From: Bacteroidales bacterium
GTDB taxonomy: Bacteria > Bacteroidota > Bacteroidia > Bacteroidales > UBA932
Length of the DNA stretch: 64,000 bases
Direction: 5' to 3'
NCBI GenBank assembly: GCA_017509685.1
Contig: JAFWPA010000005.1
Coordinates: 1 to 64,000 of the forward strand
The notes under the pieces are model-generated. The model saw only the letters and a list, made by a program, of their open reading frames with translations. It ran no database searches and was not told where the DNA came from. Shown here piece by piece: positions 43,575 through 52,243 of the stretch; position 1 is the stretch's first letter, and each line of letters opens with the position of its first letter. Both the position numbers and the translations under genes were made by a program.

Positions 43575-45857
43575 ATGAAACACTTTCTGGTAATTGCATC
43601 AAGTTTGGTGGTACTGGCAGCCTGCACCACCAAGTCTCCCATGGACAAGTACATAGATAATCTTATGTCCCAACTCACGCTGGAGCAGAAGATTGGTCAG
43701 CTGAACCTGCACTCCGCCCCCGGCTTTATTTCGGCCGAAAGAGTGATGGAAGAGGATGAGAATGCGCAGCTTCTCCATAAGGGCCTACTGGGTGGCGTGT
43801 ATGGCGGCCCCAACCCTCAGTTGCTGCGCCAATACCAGGACATCGCCCTCCAGAGCGGTGCCGGCATTCCGCTCATCTTCGGAATGGACGTGATTCATGG
43901 GCACCAGACCGTGTTCCCTATTCCGCTGGGTCTATCCACTTCCTGGAATATGGAACTCATCGAGCAGACGGCCCGTGCGGCGGCCAGGGAAGCATCGGCC
44001 TGCGGCATCAACTGGGTGTACAGCCCCATGGTGGACATCTGCCGCGACGCCCGCTGGGGACGCATTGCCGAAGGTGGCGGAGAAGATCCCTACCTGGGCG
44101 GAGAGATTGCCAAAGCCATGGTTTACGGCTATCAGGGCCGGGACAACGATTACGCTACCGATGAAGTGATGGCCTGCGTCAAGCACTACGCCTTATACGG
44201 CGGGGCCGAAGCCGGACGGGACTACAATTCCGTCTTCCTGAGCCGCCAGGAAGCCCTGAACGGATATATGAGGCCGTATCAGCAGGCCGCGTATGCAGGC
44301 GCTGGTAGCTATATGAGTTCCTTCAACGAGTTCGAAGGCATTCCCGCCACTATGAACCAATGGCTGATGGACGATGTTTTACGCAAATCCTGGGGCTTTG
44401 ACGGCTTTATCGTGAGCGACGCCACGGCCATTGCCGAAGAAATCGCCCATGGTATCGGCGACCTGCAGGAAGTGAGCGCCCGCTCCCTCCAGGCCGGTCT
44501 GGACATGGATATGAACAGCGACGGCTTTGTGGGTACGCTGCTGCAGTCGGTGAAGGAAGGCCGGGTTAAGGAGGCCGATATCGACCGCGCCTGCCGTCGC
44601 ATCCTGGAAGCCAAATACAAACTGGGGCTGTTTGAAGACCCGTACCGTTATTTCTCTGAGGAGCGCTATGCCAATGAAATATACACGCCGGAAAACCTCT
44701 CCTTTGCCCGTGAGGTAGCCCGTGAATGCCAGGTACTGCTGAAAAACGAGGGCGTGCTGCCTCTCCGGAAGGGCGCGCGCGTTGCCGTAGTGGGTCCGCT
44801 GGCCCAGGACGCCGCCGCCATGGCCGGCACTTGGTCGCAGTCGAACCACAATGCCGAAAGCATCACGCTTTGGCAGGGCATCTCCGAGGTCACGCCGGCC
44901 ACTTATGCCGAAGGCAGCTGGCTGCTGCGGGACGCCGCCCAGGAAGACGGGGTGCGCTACGGCCTCATCCGTATGTTCGCCCCTGGCATCCCCATCCCGC
45001 CGGTACATGCCAGGCCGCAAACGACACTGGTAGCAGAAGCCGTAGCCAAGGCCCGCCAGGCCGATGTGGTGGTGGCCTGCGTGGGTGAGATTGCCGGCAT
45101 GAACGGAGAAGGCGCTTCCCGGTCCGATATCACCCTCCCCGACACGCAGGTAGAAATGCTCAAGGCCCTCAAAGCCACCGGCAAGCCGCTGGTGGTTGTC
45201 CTGGTAACCGGCCGGCCGCTGGCGCTCACCACCGTGGAGCCCCTGGCCGATGCCCTTCTCAACGTATGGAGCCCCGGCTCGGAAGGTGGCCACGCCGTTG
45301 CCGACGTGCTCTTCGGGGATGCAAATCCATCGGCCAAACTCACCACCTCATTCCCCCGTTCGGTGGGTCAGCTGCCGCTGTATTACAACCACAAGAACAC
45401 CGGCCGTCCTCATCCGGACTACGAGCCCTACCGCAAATTCACCAGCTGCTACACCGACGAACTCAACGGCCCGTTGTATCCTTTCGGCTATGGCCTCAGC
45501 TATACCTCTTTCTCCTACTCGGAGCCCACGCTCAGCACCACGGAAATGCCTCTAAACGGCAGCGTAACGGCATCCGTAACGGTTACCAACACGGGGTCCC
45601 GCGACGGCGACGAGATTGTCCAGCTGTACATCCACGACATCTACGCCACCTCCACCCGCCCCGTCAAGGAACTGAAAGCTTTCAAGAAAGTGCATATTCC
45701 CGCCGGACAGGCCGTGCAAGTGGATTTCACCCTCACCAAAGAAGACCTCTCCTACTATAATCACAAACTCGAATGGGTGTGCGAACCCGGAGACTTCGAA
45801 ATCATGACCGGTCCCAACAGCCGGGATACCCAAATGGTTACCCTTACCGTGAAATAA
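43575..45857 (+). CDS. bglX: BglX-type GH3 beta-glucosidase lipoprotein
   Basis: A 760-residue GH3 enzyme (signal VVLAAC, Cys17) closer to E. coli BglX than the other two GH3 genes here. The barrel has GMDVIHG, TFPIPLGL-like VFPIPLGLSTSWN, RDARWGRIAEGGGEDPYLG, KHYALYGG and nucleophile D282 in GFIVSDATAI; the second domain and an FN3-like C-terminus (about 655-750) follow. It would release glucose from the non-reducing ends of beta-glucans in the periplasm. It has its own promoter. The last 14 nt overlap the convergent hydrolase gene. Confidence 0.9.
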   Translation: MKHFLVIASSLVVLAACTTKSPMDKYIDNLMSQLTLEQKIGQLNLHSAPGFISAERVMEEDENAQLLHKGLLGGVYGGPNPQLLRQYQDIALQSGAGIPLIFGMDVIHGHQTVFPIPLGLSTSWNMELIEQTARAAAREASACGINWVYSPMVDICRDARWGRIAEGGGEDPYLGGEIAKAMVYGYQGRDNDYATDEVMACVKHYALYGGAEAGRDYNSVFLSRQEALNGYMRPYQQAAYAGAGSYMSSFNEFEGIPATMNQWLMDDVLRKSWGFDGFIVSDATAIAEEIAHGIGDLQEVSARSLQAGLDMDMNSDGFVGTLLQSVKEGRVKEADIDRACRRILEAKYKLGLFEDPYRYFSEERYANEIYTPENLSFAREVARECQVLLKNEGVLPLRKGARVAVVGPLAQDAAAMAGTWSQSNHNAESITLWQGISEVTPATYAEGSWLLRDAAQEDGVRYGLIRMFAPGIPIPPVHARPQTTLVAEAVAKARQADVVVACVGEIAGMNGEGASRSDITLPDTQVEMLKALKATGKPLVVVLVTGRPLALTTVEPLADALLNVWSPGSEGGHAVADVLFGDANPSAKLTTSFPRSVGQLPLYYNHKNTGRPHPDYEPYRKFTSCYTDELNGPLYPFGYGLSYTSFSYSEPTLSTTEMPLNGSVTASVTVTNTGSRDGDEIVQLYIHDIYATSTRPVKELKAFKKVHIPAGQAVQVDFTLTKEDLSYYNHKLEWVCEPGDFEIMTGPNSRDTQMVTLTVK

Positions 45858-47478
45858 AGATAAGTTTCTTGGTTTCGGGATCTCTGCGGAACTGCTTGAA
45901 GTAGTCCCACATGATCCTGGCCGTGGGCTGGAAATTCCAGTGGCCGTAGTCCATCACGGCCACTATTTTTATCAGCGGCACGTTACCTTTATATAACTGG
46001 CCGGTTTCTACAGTGATTCCGTCTCCCTTGTTGGTGACAATGGTCTCGCGGTCTTCCAGTTTCTGAGCAAAGACCGGATCCGCGGAGAAATCCAGTTCGC
46101 TCACCACCTCCATGCCGTTCATCTGCTCGTAGGCGTTCCAGGCATTGAGGTAGTTGTTGTTTTTCCAGTTGTCCGGTTTGATATAGGGAACCACCTGGTC
46201 GGCCGTTCCCAGGACGGAACAATAGGGCATTTCCACGGCGCCGCGCTTCTGGGTGGCTTCGGCCCAGAGGGGCTCGAAAGGCGTATAGCCCTTGAACGGG
46301 CCGCCGAAGATGCCGCCGGAGTGGCCGCCCACCGCCGTAAACACATGCGACTTCTTGATACCCAGGGCCGTGGCGGTGATAGAACCGGCCGATAACCCCT
46401 CGGCGTACACACGGGACGGATCCAGCTGAGGGTATTTGGCAAAGAGCTGATACAGGACGGTCTCTATGCCGTCATGGCCCATACCCTGGTAGTTGGGGCT
46501 GCCCTGCCACTCCATTTCCACCACAAAGAAACGGTCCTCTGCCGCCACCTGGATGAAGCCGGAAGTCTCGGCCTGGGTGCGGGGGTCGTTCATATTGCCG
46601 TGCAGCAACACCATCACGGGCACGGAATGCTCCGGAGCGCCTTCCAGCAGTTCCTGCAGCCAGTATTCATACCACAGCCATTTGGTGTCCTTGCCGGTGG
46701 GCTGTTCCACGATGATACGCTTCATCCCCAGGGCCTCGCAGTCCAGGTAGGGTTCCAGTTCGTAGGAGCCGTATTCGCCCAACTTGGCACCCTCGTAATG
46801 GGTATGCTGATAATTATTGTAGCGGTAGTTACGGCCCAAGACCTGCTTCCAGGCATCTTCCAGAATGGTTTTCAGGGAAGCTTTGGCGTCCGGGTTCACC
46901 ACCACCTGCAGCAGGGGTTCGTCTTCCCGAAGCGCCTTCTGATAAGCTTTGGCCACCTTGGCGGCATTTTTCCCAGCCACATACGCCGGGACGGGCTTCG
47001 CCTCCTTGCCGGGTTTGCCGCCTACCGTAAGGATATCGGCTATCTGATTTCCCGCGCGGGGAGCGATGACCTGGTTCACGAAGGTGGCGCCGCCACCCAG
47101 ACCCACCACTTTCAGGTTGCCCGGGCCGCGGAACATATTGAACAGTTTCTCAAATACTTCAAAGTCGGCTTCCGTGTACTTGTCCCCGGTGGGATTGATC
47201 ACCATGGCCGTTCCGTAGTTGGCGTCCAGCAGGGGCTGGATGTCCAGATCGGCCAGCAGCTTTTCGGCGCCTTCCTTGTCCAACCTGGCGTCCGGATAGA
47301 TGAAAAAGGCCGGCGTGAAATTGTAGGAGCGGCCTTCGGCCCTTGTGGGACCGCCATATTGGATGGTGAAGGATGCCCGCTGGGTAAGGATCACCTGCTC
47401 AAGGGGTTCGAAACCGGGCTGGGCCAAGCATACGCCTGAAAGAAGACACAGGGCAATGAGGGTAAGGAAACGTTTCAT
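45844..47478 (-). CDS. Secreted two-domain alpha/beta hydrolase (probable esterase)
   Basis: A 544-residue protein with a signal peptide (ends GVCLAQ). The N-terminal half (about 25-255) repeats parts of an alpha/beta-hydrolase or lipase-like fold without a clear nucleophile motif. The C-terminal half (about 265-540) resembles polyhydroxybutyrate-depolymerase/feruloyl-esterase-type hydrolases: VMVLLHGNMNDP (oxyanion), nucleophile Ser in GLSAGS, LGTADQVVPY, and His in MDYGHWNF. It may remove ester groups from plant polysaccharides; the substrate is not known. It is divergent from another secreted hydrolase. Confidence 0.65.
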   Translation of the reverse strand: MKRFLTLIALCLLSGVCLAQPGFEPLEQVILTQRASFTIQYGGPTRAEGRSYNFTPAFFIYPDARLDKEGAEKLLADLDIQPLLDANYGTAMVINPTGDKYTEADFEVFEKLFNMFRGPGNLKVVGLGGGATFVNQVIAPRAGNQIADILTVGGKPGKEAKPVPAYVAGKNAAKVAKAYQKALREDEPLLQVVVNPDAKASLKTILEDAWKQVLGRNYRYNNYQHTHYEGAKLGEYGSYELEPYLDCEALGMKRIIVEQPTGKDTKWLWYEYWLQELLEGAPEHSVPVMVLLHGNMNDPRTQAETSGFIQVAAEDRFFVVEMEWQGSPNYQGMGHDGIETVLYQLFAKYPQLDPSRVYAEGLSAGSITATALGIKKSHVFTAVGGHSGGIFGGPFKGYTPFEPLWAEATQKRGAVEMPYCSVLGTADQVVPYIKPDNWKNNNYLNAWNAYEQMNGMEVVSELDFSADPVFAQKLEDRETIVTNKGDGITVETGQLYKGNVPLIKIVAVMDYGHWNFQPTARIMWDYFKQFRRDPETKKLIFISR

Positions 47479-47517
47479 ACCTATGGAGTTAACTATCGGC
47501 TAAGTTAACCATTTCAT

Positions 47518-47548
47518 TTTGAAAAACACGCGTTTTTCGCTATTTTCG
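47518..47548 (+). promoter_or_regulatory. Promoter of the small secreted hydrolase
   Basis: TTTG (47518-47521), 19 bp, TATTTTCG (47541-47548): one mismatch from the Bacteroidetes -33/-7 consensus, 22 nt before the ATG. Confidence 0.5.
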
Positions 47549-47570
47549 CAACACAAAAACTCCTAAAACC

Positions 47571-48479
47571 ATGAAACGCTTTCTGACACTTTTTGCGCTG
47601 TGCGCCCTCACCACGTCCCTCGCATTCGGCCAGGACAATAACGGAAACCCTTTCGGCAACATGACCCGGGAGGAGATTGAGGAACTCTTCCGCAAAATGA
47701 ACACGCCGCCCACAGACCCTTCCTACCGCATGGAAGTGGTAGGCTGCGTCAGTGACGGGAACCAGCTCTACGGGGAGGCGTTCATTCCCGTGGCGCCCGG
47801 CAAGCATCCGGCCGTGATCCTTTCCCACGGCTACGGCGGCACCCATCATGGATTTTACGCCATGGCCGATATGCTGGCCAAGGCCGGTTATGTGGCCTAT
47901 TGCTACGACTTTGCGGGCGGTTCTCCCCGCAGTCAGAGCCAGGGCCGCACGGAGGAAACGTCCATCTTCTCGCAACGTCAGAACCTGAAAGACGTGATTG
48001 ACATGGTGCGCAGCTGGGACTTCGTGGACAAAAAGAACGTTTTCCTGCTGGGAGAAAGCCAGGGAGGCTGCGTGAGCGCCATCACGGCCCCCTATGTAAA
48101 GAAAAAGATCAACGCCATCTGCCTCACTTTCCCCGCCCTCTGCATCCCGGACGACGGCTTCGCCCTCTATCCTACGCTGGCCGATGTCCCCGAAACGGTG
48201 AATTTCATGGGGATGAACATCGGCAAAGCCTATTACGAGAAATTCTACGACGGCTTTGACATCTATAAGGAGATTGCCAAATACCAGGGCGAGGTCTTAA
48301 TCGTTCACGGAACGGAAGACACCCTGGTAAAGCCGGATTATTCCGCCAAGGCCTCCAATGTGTACCAGAACTGCGAGCTGCATTTGATCTTCGGCGCCGG
48401 CCACGGCTTCTACCAGCCCCAGCATGTGGAGCTGTACCACAACTATGTGATGGATTTCCTGAAGAGAAACTTGAAGTAG
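47571..48479 (+). CDS. Secreted alpha/beta hydrolase (dienelactone-hydrolase-like)
   Basis: A 302-residue protein with a signal peptide (ends SLAFGQ). The hydrolase fold has AVILSHGYGG (oxyanion loop), nucleophile Ser in LLGESQGG, the acid in VIVHGTEDTLVKPDY-like sequence (LIVHGTEDTLV) and His in GAGHGFY. Relatives include peptidases and carbohydrate esterases, so the substrate is open. Its signal peptide (MKRFLTLFALC) is almost the same as that of the divergent neighbour (MKRFLTLIALC). A TTTG-N19-TATTTTCG promoter lies at 47518-47548. Confidence 0.75.
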   Translation: MKRFLTLFALCALTTSLAFGQDNNGNPFGNMTREEIEELFRKMNTPPTDPSYRMEVVGCVSDGNQLYGEAFIPVAPGKHPAVILSHGYGGTHHGFYAMADMLAKAGYVAYCYDFAGGSPRSQSQGRTEETSIFSQRQNLKDVIDMVRSWDFVDKKNVFLLGESQGGCVSAITAPYVKKKINAICLTFPALCIPDDGFALYPTLADVPETVNFMGMNIGKAYYEKFYDGFDIYKEIAKYQGEVLIVHGTEDTLVKPDYSAKASNVYQNCELHLIFGAGHGFYQPQHVELYHNYVMDFLKRNLK

Positions 48480-48549
48480 CGGAAGAAATCCGTGAAACTT
48501 TTTTCAACTGGCGGCCGTATTATAATAGTATCGATATTATGCACGTGTA

Positions 48550-49599
48550 ATGAAACTATCCCAGTTCAACTTTGACCTCCCCGCAGACCGCATTGCCAAG
48601 GAACCTACCCGCTGGCGTGACGAAGCCCGTCTGATGGTACTGCACAAGGACACCGGTGAAATCGAGCACCGCCTCTTCAAGGACATCATCGACTATTTCG
48701 GTAAAGGGGACACCTTCGTCCTCAACGACACCAAAGTCTTCCCCGCCCGCCTGTACGGCAAGAAGGAGAAGACGGGGGCCGATATCATGGTCCTGCTGCT
48801 GCGCGAACTCAACCGCGAGCAGCGCCTGTGGGACGTCATCGTGGACCCCGCCCGTAAGATCCGCATCGGCAACAAGCTCTACTTCGGAGAGGACGAGTCC
48901 CTGGTGGCCGAGGTCATCGACAACACCACTTCCCGCGGCCGCACCCTGCGCTTCCTCTTCGACGGTCCCTACGAGGACTTCAAGGAGGCCCTCTTCGGCC
49001 TGGGAGAACCTTACGTACCGGAATGGGTGAAGGAAAAGACCACCCCGGAGGACGTGGAGAACTACCAGACCATCTTCGCCAAGCACGAGGGTGCCGTAAG
49101 CGCCCCCGCCGCCGGCCTGCACTTCAGCCGCGAACTGTTCAACCGCATGATCCTCAAGGACATCGAGAAGACGTTCATCACCGTCCATATGGGTATCGGC
49201 CACTTCCGCACCGTAGACGTGGAAGACCTCTCCAAGCACCGGATGGACTCCGAGCGCCTCATCATCAGCGAGGAAGCATCGGCCGTCATCAACAAGGCCA
49301 AGCGCAGCGGCAAGAAGGTGGTAGCCATTGGCGCCACCGTGATGCGCGGCCTGGAAACCTACGTGACTACCACGCACGAGGTCAACCCCTACGACGGCTG
49401 GACCAACAAGTTCATCTTCCCTCCCTACCAGTATTCGGTACCGGACGCCATCGTCTCCAACTTCCACCTGCCCCAGAGCACCATGCTCATGAGCGTGGCT
49501 GCCTTCGGTGGCTACAAAGGCGTAATGGCCGCCTACGAAGAAGCCCTGAAAGAAGGCTACCGCTTCGGCCCCTACGGAGACGCCCTGCTCATCTTATAA
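48550..49599 (+). CDS. queA: S-adenosylmethionine:tRNA ribosyltransferase-isomerase
   Basis: A 349-residue cytosolic enzyme that transfers and isomerises the ribosyl part of S-adenosylmethionine onto 7-aminomethyl-7-deazaguanine in tRNA, giving epoxyqueuosine. Family blocks are FNFDLPADRIAKEPTRWRDEARLMV at the start, TFVLNDTKVFPARLYGKK, GAVSAPAAGLHFS, THMGIGHFRTV-like VHMGIGHFRTV, and the end NFHLPQSTMLMSVAAFGG. Length is normal. It appears to be a single-gene unit with a terminator at 49629-49667. Confidence 0.95.
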   Translation: MKLSQFNFDLPADRIAKEPTRWRDEARLMVLHKDTGEIEHRLFKDIIDYFGKGDTFVLNDTKVFPARLYGKKEKTGADIMVLLLRELNREQRLWDVIVDPARKIRIGNKLYFGEDESLVAEVIDNTTSRGRTLRFLFDGPYEDFKEALFGLGEPYVPEWVKEKTTPEDVENYQTIFAKHEGAVSAPAAGLHFSRELFNRMILKDIEKTFITVHMGIGHFRTVDVEDLSKHRMDSERLIISEEASAVINKAKRSGKKVVAIGATVMRGLETYVTTTHEVNPYDGWTNKFIFPPYQYSVPDAIVSNFHLPQSTMLMSVAAFGGYKGVMAAYEEALKEGYRFGPYGDALLIL

Positions 49600-49628
49600 C
49601 GCCGGAAGTTTTTGCATTTGCGAACTTG

Positions 49629-49667
49629 ACCTAACTCGCTGTTTTTCTGCGGGTTAGGTTTTTTTCT
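49629..49667 (+). terminator. Rho-independent terminator after queA
   Basis: An 11-bp stem (ACCTAACTCGC with GCGGGTTAGGT, one G-U pair) and a 9-nt loop, followed by a run of T residues. Confidence 0.88.
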
Positions 49668-49697
49668 TTATTCCCGCGGGTGTCAAGAAAAATATTT

Positions 49698-49725
49698 ACA
49701 CGCCTGATTATCAGCTCGTTATAGC
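49698..49725. repeat. Intergenic palindrome CTGATTATCAG, copy 2
   Basis: GCCTGATTATCAGCTCGTTA, between the queA terminator and the dprA promoter. It shares the palindrome and the trailing GTTA with copy 1 at 33833. Confidence 0.5.
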
Positions 49726-49758
49726 ATGAGCATCCCAAAACCAGTCCAAAGGTATTGC

Positions 49759-49766
49759 TATCTTTG
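49759..49766 (+). promoter_or_regulatory. -7 box directly before dprA
   Basis: TATCTTTG matches TAnnTTTG and ends 5 nt before the dprA ATG, so the transcript is probably leaderless. No TTTG -33 box is seen. Confidence 0.55.
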
Positions 49767-49771
49767 GACCC

Positions 49772-50950
49772 ATGAACTATACAGATGAACACGTGGCGCT
49801 GTGCGCCCTGAACAAAATTTTCGGTTTTCACCCTACCCTGGGCCTTTCGCTCCTTGAAAAGGCCGATACCCCCATGAATCTCTTTGACGGCCATCTTGCC
49901 ACCCCGCCGGACAATGCCGATGCAACGCTCGCAGGCCTTCTGTCCCAGCTGGTACCGGGGCAGCTGGAGTGGGGGCGCAAAGAGCTGGAGCGGGTGGAGT
50001 CCCGCGGTTTCCGCTTCCTTACCCTGATGGATGACGACTACCCAGCCGTACTGCGGGAACTGCCGGACCCGCCCGTGGGCCTTTACCTGAACGGGACGTC
50101 TTCCCCTACGGAAATCTTCAGCTTAAGGCCGATGATTGCCATCGTAGGCACCCGGGACATCAGCCCCTACGGACGGGAATGGTGCCAGAAGCTGGTGCAG
50201 GCCTTCGCTGCAGCCCCGGTACAGCCGTGCATCGTGAGCGGAATGGCCTTCGGGGCCGATGGCATCGCGCACAAGACCGCCCTGGACTGCGGGCTGGGCA
50301 CAGTGGGCGTGATGGCCACCGGAATCGACGAGATCTATCCCTGGCAGCACGCCCAGCTGGCCGACGACATGGTCCACCGCCCCGGCTGTGCCCTCCTCAC
50401 GGACTACCCGATGAACACCTCGCCGGTAGCGCTGAACTTCCTGCGCCGCAACCGCATCATCGCCGGCCTGTGCTCCGCCGTCATCGTGGTGGAATCAAAA
50501 ACCAAGGGCGGTTCCCTGATGACCGCCAAGTACGCCGTGGACTACGACCGGGAGCTGTACGCCCTCCCCGGCCGCATCGACGACCCCCGCTCGGCCGGCT
50601 GCAACTCCCTCATCGCCAGCAACATGGCCCGGATCATCACCTCCCTGGAGGAACTCACCGGGCAGCTGGGCCTGGGAAAGCGCGTCCGCGGCGCCGGAGG
50701 GTCCTGGAACAGCGGGTGGACATCGGCCCGCCTCCGCCAGCACCTGGAGAAGACCTTCGGCGCAGGGTCGGCCGCCGTCGCCGTGGGGATGGCCGTCAAG
50801 GAGAACCGCGGCATCCGGGCCGATGACCTCACCGCCCTCACCGGCCTTCCCATCGGTCCCGTGATGGAAGCCATCGGTCTGCTGGAAGCGAACGGCATCA
50901 TCACCACCGACCTCCTGCGCCGCTGCGCCCTGGCCCCAGCGTATGCCTAA
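49772..50950 (+). CDS. dprA: DNA processing protein DprA/Smf
   Basis: A 392-residue cytosolic protein that binds single-stranded DNA and loads RecA during natural transformation. The Rossmann-like core (about 100-300) has IVGTRDISPYGREW, SGMAFGADGIAHKTAL, MATGIDEIYPWQH, RNRIIAGLCSAVIVVESKTKGGSL and ALPGRIDDPRSAGCN, all DprA hallmarks. The C-terminal winged helix (DML1-like) is about 320-390. The gene is common in Bacteroidetes even where competence is unproven. Confidence 0.95.
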   Translation: MNYTDEHVALCALNKIFGFHPTLGLSLLEKADTPMNLFDGHLATPPDNADATLAGLLSQLVPGQLEWGRKELERVESRGFRFLTLMDDDYPAVLRELPDPPVGLYLNGTSSPTEIFSLRPMIAIVGTRDISPYGREWCQKLVQAFAAAPVQPCIVSGMAFGADGIAHKTALDCGLGTVGVMATGIDEIYPWQHAQLADDMVHRPGCALLTDYPMNTSPVALNFLRRNRIIAGLCSAVIVVESKTKGGSLMTAKYAVDYDRELYALPGRIDDPRSAGCNSLIASNMARIITSLEELTGQLGLGKRVRGAGGSWNSGWTSARLRQHLEKTFGAGSAAVAVGMAVKENRGIRADDLTALTGLPIGPVMEAIGLLEANGIITTDLLRRCALAPAYA

Positions 50951-51062
50951 CCCGCCCTTTTTCTGCCGCCAGCACGTCCCAGGGCAAGTTTATGGATAGG
51001 ACTGAACAGGAGGGAGAGGAGGCGGTGGTGGTGTGAAGGCGTGAAGGTAAAAGAGGGAGCGG

Positions 51063-51710
51063 CTAAACCAGAATCCGCTCCAGCTCCTGGGCCGAAGAAA
51101 CCACGGTGAGCGTGTCAGAGGCCTGGAGGGTGCGGTAGCCCCAGCTGACGGCGATGCCGCGGATGCCTCCGTTGGCGGCGGTTTTCATATCCGTGAGGGA
51201 ATCGCCTACCAACACGGCATCGGCCTGGGCCGCTCCCGCTTTCCGCAGGACCTCGCCCACTATCTCCGGGTCCGGTTTCAGGGGAAAACCCTCCCGGTTG
51301 CCCAGGATGGCCACGAAGGGAATGCCGGGGAACAACTTGCCCACAAGGTACTCCGTACCTGACTGGAACTTGTTGGAGGCCACGGCCAGAAGAACACCGT
51401 TTCGATGTAACTGCCCCAGCAGTTCCACCATACCGGGATAAGGGCGTGTGTGCACGTCAATGTGGCTTGTATAGTAGGATTTGAATAAGGCCAGGCATTC
51501 GTCCACCAGGGATTCATTGGCCTGAAAAGGCTCCGGAAGGGCCTGCTTCACCAGATTGCGCACCCCGTGTCCCACCATCAGCCGGTATTCCGGCAAGGTG
51601 TGCAGGGGAAAACCCTTGGCGGCAAGCGCATGATTGACAGCCGTTCCCAGATCCTCCAGCGAATCGATGAGCGTGCCGTCCAGGTCAAAGATGACTACTT
51701 TGTATTTCAT
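51063..51710 (-). CDS. gph: HAD-family phosphatase (phosphoglycolate-phosphatase-like)
   Basis: A 215-residue cytosolic HAD hydrolase. Motif I is FDLDGTLIDS (nucleophile Asp then general acid Asp), motif II is VASNKF, and motifs III/IV are KPDPE and VGDSLTDMKTAANGG. The cap domain (about 16-80) is of the small alpha-helical type seen in Gph/PGP relatives. The substrate is inferred and could be 2-phosphoglycolate or another small phosphate ester. The start overlaps the stop of the PAS gene (TGATG). Confidence 0.85.
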   Translation of the reverse strand: MKYKVVIFDLDGTLIDSLEDLGTAVNHALAAKGFPLHTLPEYRLMVGHGVRNLVKQALPEPFQANESLVDECLALFKSYYTSHIDVHTRPYPGMVELLGQLHRNGVLLAVASNKFQSGTEYLVGKLFPGIPFVAILGNREGFPLKPDPEIVGEVLRKAGAAQADAVLVGDSLTDMKTAANGGIRGIAVSWGYRTLQASDTLTVVSSAQELERILV

Positions 51711-52057
51711 CAGCCACGGGGTTTACGGACACGGTTGGGGATGACTTCCGGCAGCACCATGGACAGTTCCATAAAGCCGGCATAATCATCACCATCGTAC
51801 CAGGGGCATTGGAAAATGAGCTTCTTAACGCCCTCCTTTTCCACGGTATACACGTTCGTACGCGGGTTTTCCAGCATGTCGGCCAGCAGAGAACGCGCCG
51901 GTTCCGGGTGGCAGTCCAACACGTTCTTGCCGATAATTTCCTCCTCGCCGGGCTTAAGGAATGTGCGCCGGGACTTGCCGTTCATATCCAGGATGGTGCC
52001 ATCTTTTGCGCAGATGGTCACGGCCACATCGGCCCCTTCAAAGTAATCTCTTTTCAT
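51710..52057 (-). CDS. Single PAS-domain protein, 115 residues
   Basis: A small cytosolic protein that is essentially one PAS domain (about residues 5-105): VAVTICAKDGTILDMNGKSRRTF, GKNVLDCHPEPAR, and a C-terminal sheet. The DCHPEP block resembles PAS proteins of the haem- or cofactor-linked kind that keep a conserved CHP, but no ligand can be assigned. No output domain is attached. It is co-transcribed with the HAD phosphatase (1-nt overlap) from a good promoter at 52077-52107. Confidence 0.75.
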   Translation of the reverse strand: MKRDYFEGADVAVTICAKDGTILDMNGKSRRTFLKPGEEEIIGKNVLDCHPEPARSLLADMLENPRTNVYTVEKEGVKKLIFQCPWYDGDDYAGFMELSMVLPEVIPNRVRKPRG

Positions 52058-52076
52058 GATGTTGCATTATTCTATG

Positions 52077-52107
52077 CAAAGATAGCCACTATGGGGGGAT
52101 TAGCAAA
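52077..52107 (-). promoter_or_regulatory. Promoter of the PAS-HAD operon
   Basis: On the minus strand, TTTG (52107-52104), 19 bp, TATCTTTG (52084-52077): a perfect Bacteroidetes promoter, 19 nt before the ATG. Confidence 0.75.
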
Positions 52108-52136
52108 CACTTGTGGCATTCTGGGACGCCATACTG

Positions 52137-52152
52137 TGGACCAGGTCCAACA
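52137..52152. repeat. 16-nt repeat TGGACCAGGTCCAACA
   Basis: An identical 16-mer lies at 465-480, upstream of the EIIC gene. It includes the palindrome TGGACC-A-GGTCCA. Both copies are intergenic; the function is unknown. Confidence 0.35.
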
Positions 52153-52243
52153 CCGGTTGCCAGGTAACAAGGAATAAAGGATAAAGAAAGATTTGGAAAA
52201 GTCGCAGGGATGGGCGAAATTTGTATGATTAACCTCTAGCGCC

